Source: Haloferax mucosum ATCC BAA-1512
GTDB taxonomy: Archaea > Halobacteriota > Halobacteria > Halobacteriales > Haloferacaceae
NCBI RefSeq assembly: GCF_000337815.1
Contig: NZ_AOLN01000018.1
Span: forward strand, 434,001-498,000
Reading direction: 5' to 3'
Length of the DNA stretch: 64,000 bases
Each line of letters starts with the position of its first letter. The stretch's first letter is position 1. The notes beneath the pieces are model-generated. The model saw only the letters and a list, made by a program, of their open reading frames with translations. It did no database searches and was not told the origin of the DNA. Of the stretch, positions 61,043-64,000 are shown in pieces. Position numbers and translations under genes: made by a program.

Positions 61043-61471
61043 ATGCGAACCGTTCGCGCTCCCGACGGCCGACGCTACCTGCTCGTCAAGCGCTCCAGCG
61101 ACACGAGTCGCGTCCGCGACCCGGGGACTGGTGCGGAGCGACACATTCCGAACGACGAACTCGAATACCTACACGGCGAGTCGCCGCTCGAAACCGCCGC
61201 ACGCGCCGTCCCCGAGTCGGTTCGTCGAATTCTCGTTGCGGTTCCGACAGAGCGCGGTCTCGGACTGCTCGTTGACCTCGCCGACCGTGGACCGCTCCCC
61301 GTCGTCGAACTCCTCGACGCGTACGACCTCTGCGAGAGCGACCTCCACGGTCTCTTGACCGAATTCAAAATCGCAGGCCTCATCGAGGAAACGACGGTCT
61401 ACGGCGAGCGAGGCTACGAGGTGACCGACACCGCTAAAGATGGCGTCGAGCGATTACGCGCCGAAAGATAG
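61043..61471 (+). CDS. Winged-helix-like protein, DUF7346-like
   Basis: A 142-residue protein: MRTVRAPDGRRYLLVKRSSDTSRVRDPGTGAERHIPNDELEYLHGESPLETAARAVP, then LLVDLADRGPLPVVELLDAYDLCESDLHGLLTEFKIAGLIEETTVYGERGYEVTDTAKDGVERL. The second half reads as an HTH wing (an LLDAYDL / LLTEFKIAGLI recognition pair), so DNA or RNA binding is likely. Its neighbours are rad50 and polB, and I recall such genes beside rad50 in haloarchaea (DUF7346). Function not established. Confidence 0.75.
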   Translation: MRTVRAPDGRRYLLVKRSSDTSRVRDPGTGAERHIPNDELEYLHGESPLETAARAVPESVRRILVAVPTERGLGLLVDLADRGPLPVVELLDAYDLCESDLHGLLTEFKIAGLIEETTVYGERGYEVTDTAKDGVERLRAER

Positions 61472-61529
61472 CCCCGGTCCGTCGTTCTCGGCTGGGGTCG
61501 CCGTTGCCGGTTGGTTCGCCGCGCTCTGT

Positions 61530-64000
61530 TCAGTCGTCTGCGAGCGCGTTTTCGAGCGTCGGCGCGTCGGTCCGCTCGACGGTCGAACGGTTCGTCGTCG
61601 GGTTCTTTTCGACGCGAACGAGGTCGTCGGCCGCGCCGACCAGTTCGTCGTCGTGGCTGACGATGAGAATCTGCTTGACGCCGCGGTTCTGCATGTCTTC
61701 GACGAGGTCAACCAGCCGTGATACGTGTCCGGTGTCGAGGAACACGGTCGGTTCGTCGAGAATGAGCGGCGGAAGCGGGGCCGCGCCGTCGATACCCTCC
61801 GCGAGCAGTCGGTAGATGGCGCACCGCAGACTGAGGTTGAAGAGAGCGCGTTCGCCGCCGGACAGTTGCTCCGGTTCGAGCGCCGTCCCGTCTTTTTGGA
61901 ACACCGTCAGGCCGTACTCGCCGTCGAGTCGGATACGTGAGTAGGCGTCGTTGCCGTAGACGAGGTCGAACGTCTCGTTGAGCATCCGTTCGAGGACTTC
62001 GACGTTGCGCTGGCGGAGTTCCGCCCGGAGGTCGCCGTAGGTCGATTCGAGCGTCGAAACCTCGTCGTGGAGCGATTCGAGTGCGTCCACGCGCTCGGCG
62101 AGTCCCGCGCGGCGTTCGCGGAGTTCGTCGAGGCGTTCGAGGTCGGCGTTGACGCCGCCAATTTGACTCTGCAGGTCGTCGCGTTGCTCCCGCAAGTCCG
62201 GGAGGACCTCGGACTCGACTCGCTGGAGATACGTTTCGGCCTTTTCCTTGCTCGATTTGGCTTGTTCGACCGCCGCTTCATCGACCGTCTCGCGGAGTTC
62301 ATCGCGCCGGTTTTGACGCTCTTTGAGATGTTCGCGTCGTTCGCGGTTCACGTCCGCCAGCGTCTCGCGTTTCTCGCGCAGTCGCTCGCGGGCATCGACG
62401 GCGTCGGACCGCTCGTCGAGGAGCGATTCGACACGACGCAGTTGCTCCCGTCGCGCATCGAGCGCGTCGAGGTCCGCTTCGAGCGTTTCGACCGTCTCAC
62501 GCACCTCCGCCGCGCGCTCGGCCTGCGTGGTCGCGGCTTCGCGTTTCTCTGCCGCCTCGGTTTCGAGGGCTTCGGCCTCGTTGCGTTTCGTTTCGGCCGC
62601 CTCGCGCCGCGTTTCGACCGTTTCCTCGTGGTCGGCGATTCGCTCGTCGGCGAGTTCGAGTCTGTCTGCGTGGGAGTCGGCGCGGCTCTCGGCGTCCACC
62701 AGTGCTTCCGCTTTCTCGACGGCCGATTCCAGTGCTTCGAGGTCCGATTCGAGCGTGTCCCGCTCGGCTTCGAGAGATGCGATCGCGTCTTCGTGTTCGC
62801 TGATCGCGTCCACGTGCGGGGAGCCATCGACCGGCTGGCCGCACTCGGGACATTTCCCCGCGTCGCGGAGTTCCTCGGCTTCGGCGAGTCGCTCGCGGGC
62901 GTTTTTCAGTTCGGTCTCTGTCTCGGCGAGTCGCTCGCGGACCGCCGAACGGTCACCCCGACGTTCGTCGAGCAGGGCGGCCGCATCGCCGAGTTCGACG
63001 GGCGCGTCGGCGAACGACACCTCGATAGTTTCGAGCGAGGATTCGATATCCGCTCGGGTTTCGCGGACGGATTCGAGTTCACTCGCCGCTTTCTCCGCGG
63101 TCTGTTCGTCCGCGTCGGCCGCCTCGCGTTTCTCCGCGGCGCGCGCTTCGAGTTCGTCAGCGCGCTCTTCGAGCCGTTCAGCCTGCGCCGAAAGCCCTTG
63201 TGCTCGCGTTCGAGCCTCGGAGAGTTCGTCTCGAATCGCCGCCTCTCGGTCGTCGAGTGCCTCACGACGGGAGGCGATTGCATCCACGTTGGCGTCGGCG
63301 AGGTCCATCTCTTCGACCGCATCCTCGATTGTTCGGTCGAGGTCGTCGATGTCGTCGCCGAGTTCGCGGATGCGCGTCGTGAGTTTGTCGCGCTCGGATT
63401 CGTCCGCCGCGACTTTCGATTTGAGGTCGTCGATGGCGGACTCGACTTCGGCGAGTCGCTCGCGTTTTTCGGCGTGTTCATCCAGCGTCGATTGCGCGGC
63501 GTCGCGGGCCTGCTTGGCTTTGTCTCGTTGGGCCTCATAGTTCTCGATTTTCTCGTCTACGTCGGCGAGTTCGGATTCGAGCGCGTTGAGGCGAGCGTGG
63601 AGGTCCTCGTCTTCTTTCGCCGTGATTTGTGACTCGATATCTTCGAGGACGCTCCGCTTGCTCGTCAACACGTCTTCGACGCCGAGGCGAGCGTTTCCGG
63701 CCCGCTCTCGGTACTGTTCGAGTTTCCCGAGTTGCAGGAGGTCGTCTATCATGTCCTGCCGCTGGGTCGGCGTCGCGTTGATGAGTTTGTTCACCTCACC
63801 TTGCTGGACGTACGCGCAGTTGACGAACGCCTCGGCGTCCATCCGCAGCAGCGACCCGACGTGCCGCCGAACGTCCCGTGCGCCTTCGACGGAGCCGTCC
63901 GGCCCTTCGAGAACGCACTTTGCAGTGGTCGCGCGGTCGCCCGAAATTCGGATTCGACGGTCGATGCGGTACTGACCGCCGTCGTGAACGAATTCGAGCG
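61530..64000 (-). CDS. rad50: Rad50 DNA repair ATPase (N-terminus beyond the window)
   Basis: The frame is open to the end of the window, so only about 822 residues of the C-terminal part are visible. The first visible residues are [32 protein letters not shown], then [43 protein letters not shown], the Q-loop zone. A very long coiled coil follows, interrupted by the zinc hook [11 protein letters not shown] (coded at 62840-62851), then the return coil, the signature [24 protein letters not shown], and Walker [12 protein letters not shown]. It works with Mre11, expected just upstream outside the window, in double-strand break processing. Confidence 0.96.
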   Translation of the reverse strand, partial: LEFVHDGGQYRIDRRIRISGDRATTAKCVLEGPDGSVEGARDVRRHVGSLLRMDAEAFVNCAYVQQGEVNKLINATPTQRQDMIDDLLQLGKLEQYRERAGNARLGVEDVLTSKRSVLEDIESQITAKEDEDLHARLNALESELADVDEKIENYEAQRDKAKQARDAAQSTLDEHAEKRERLAEVESAIDDLKSKVAADESERDKLTTRIRELGDDIDDLDRTIEDAVEEMDLADANVDAIASRREALDDREAAIRDELSEARTRAQGLSAQAERLEERADELEARAAEKREAADADEQTAEKAASELESVRETRADIESSLETIEVSFADAPVELGDAAALLDERRGDRSAVRERLAETETELKNARERLAEAEELRDAGKCPECGQPVDGSPHVDAISEHEDAIASLEAERDTLESDLEALESAVEKAEALVDAESRADSHADRLELADERIADHEETVETRREAAETKRNEAEALETEAAEKREAATTQAERAAEVRETVETLEADLDALDARREQLRRVESLLDERSDAVDARERLREKRETLADVNRERREHLKERQNRRDELRETVDEAAVEQAKSSKEKAETYLQRVESEVLPDLREQRDDLQSQIGGVNADLERLDELRERRAGLAERVDALESLHDEVSTLESTYGDLRAELRQRNVEVLERMLNETFDLVYGNDAYSRIRLDGEYGLTVFQKDGTALEPEQLSGGERALFNLSLRCAIYRLLAEGIDGAAPLPPLILDEPTVFLDTGHVSRLVDLVEDMQNRGVKQILIVSHDDELVGAADDLVRVEKNPTTNRSTVERTDAPTLENALADD

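Noticed and set aside
62067-63632. 521-codon plus-strand ORF opposite rad50
   Set aside because: Rad50 coiled coil and zinc hook are evident on the minus strand; the reverse is an artefact of Glu/Arg-rich codons.

Overview
The window is a high-GC, high-acidity haloarchaeal chromosome segment. Proteins are rich in Asp and Glu, promoters are archaeal TATA type, and there is an archaeosortase with its PGF-CTERM substrate, archaeal-type ProRS, diphthine synthase, aCPSF1 and family B DNA polymerase. The gene order from artA through cox1, acs, korAB, sppA, nth, gltB, sufDBC and polB to rad50 matches what I remember of Haloferax, read in the opposite direction, so a Haloferax species is the best guess. 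I cannot name the species. The DNA is almost entirely coding; I see no insertion sequence, CRISPR array, rRNA or intact prophage.

Layout. 1-3924: tail of a P-type cation ATPase, a TVP38/DedA-type membrane protein, a universal stress protein, a Bat-like HTH regulator and Trm5. 4018-5300: tRNA-Thr(CGT), a low-GC islet with decayed tRNA-like pieces and one small secreted protein, and a small zinc-finger-like protein. 5433-11032: diphthine synthase, archaeosortase ArtA, an S-layer-like glycoprotein ending in a PGF-CTERM signal, and a double glyoxalase-fold protein. 11170-14416: a MATE exporter, a small membrane protein (TIGR04206-like) and a DRG GTPase. 14628-19044: a cox neighbourhood (cytochrome oxidase subunit I plus small membrane proteins), a second UspA and a small unknown. 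19057-30896: acetyl-CoA synthetase, methylmalonyl-CoA mutase large subunit, a NosL/NosD-like protein with an ABC ATPase and permease, a flavin reductase-like protein, KorAB and a lipoprotein. 31012-41668: housekeeping and small proteins including an aldo/keto reductase, DUF373, SppA, a coiled-coil protein, DUF371, endonuclease III, methylglyoxal synthase and aCPSF1. 41834-51936: ProRS, glutamate synthase, two linked unknowns, a MazG-like protein, an epimerase, an HD protein and an FkbM methyltransferase. 52166-57110: a tRNA-Gln with a duplicated 3' end, then an iron-linked block (SirR, ferritin-like protein, SufD, SufB, SufC). 57333-64000: PolB without intein, three small haloarchaeal proteins and Rad50, cut by the window end.

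Functional themes. Central carbon and redox: Acs, methylmalonyl-CoA mutase, KorAB and terminal oxidase. Cell envelope: ArtA with a likely substrate gene next to it, SppA and the secreted proteins. Iron: SirR, ferritin-like protein and the Suf scaffold. Genome maintenance: Nth, PolB and Rad50.

Most notable items: an S-layer gene placed beside its own archaeosortase, with hairpins in its mRNA leader; a fused NosL-NosD protein with a NosFY-like ABC pair, preceded by a 28-codon ORF and a long inverted repeat; tRNA 3'-end duplications at both tRNA genes that look like old integration scars; and several palindromes overlapping promoters (trm5, acs, mcmA/nos). Family names given as DUF or TIGR numbers for small haloarchaeal proteins are from memory and have not been searched.
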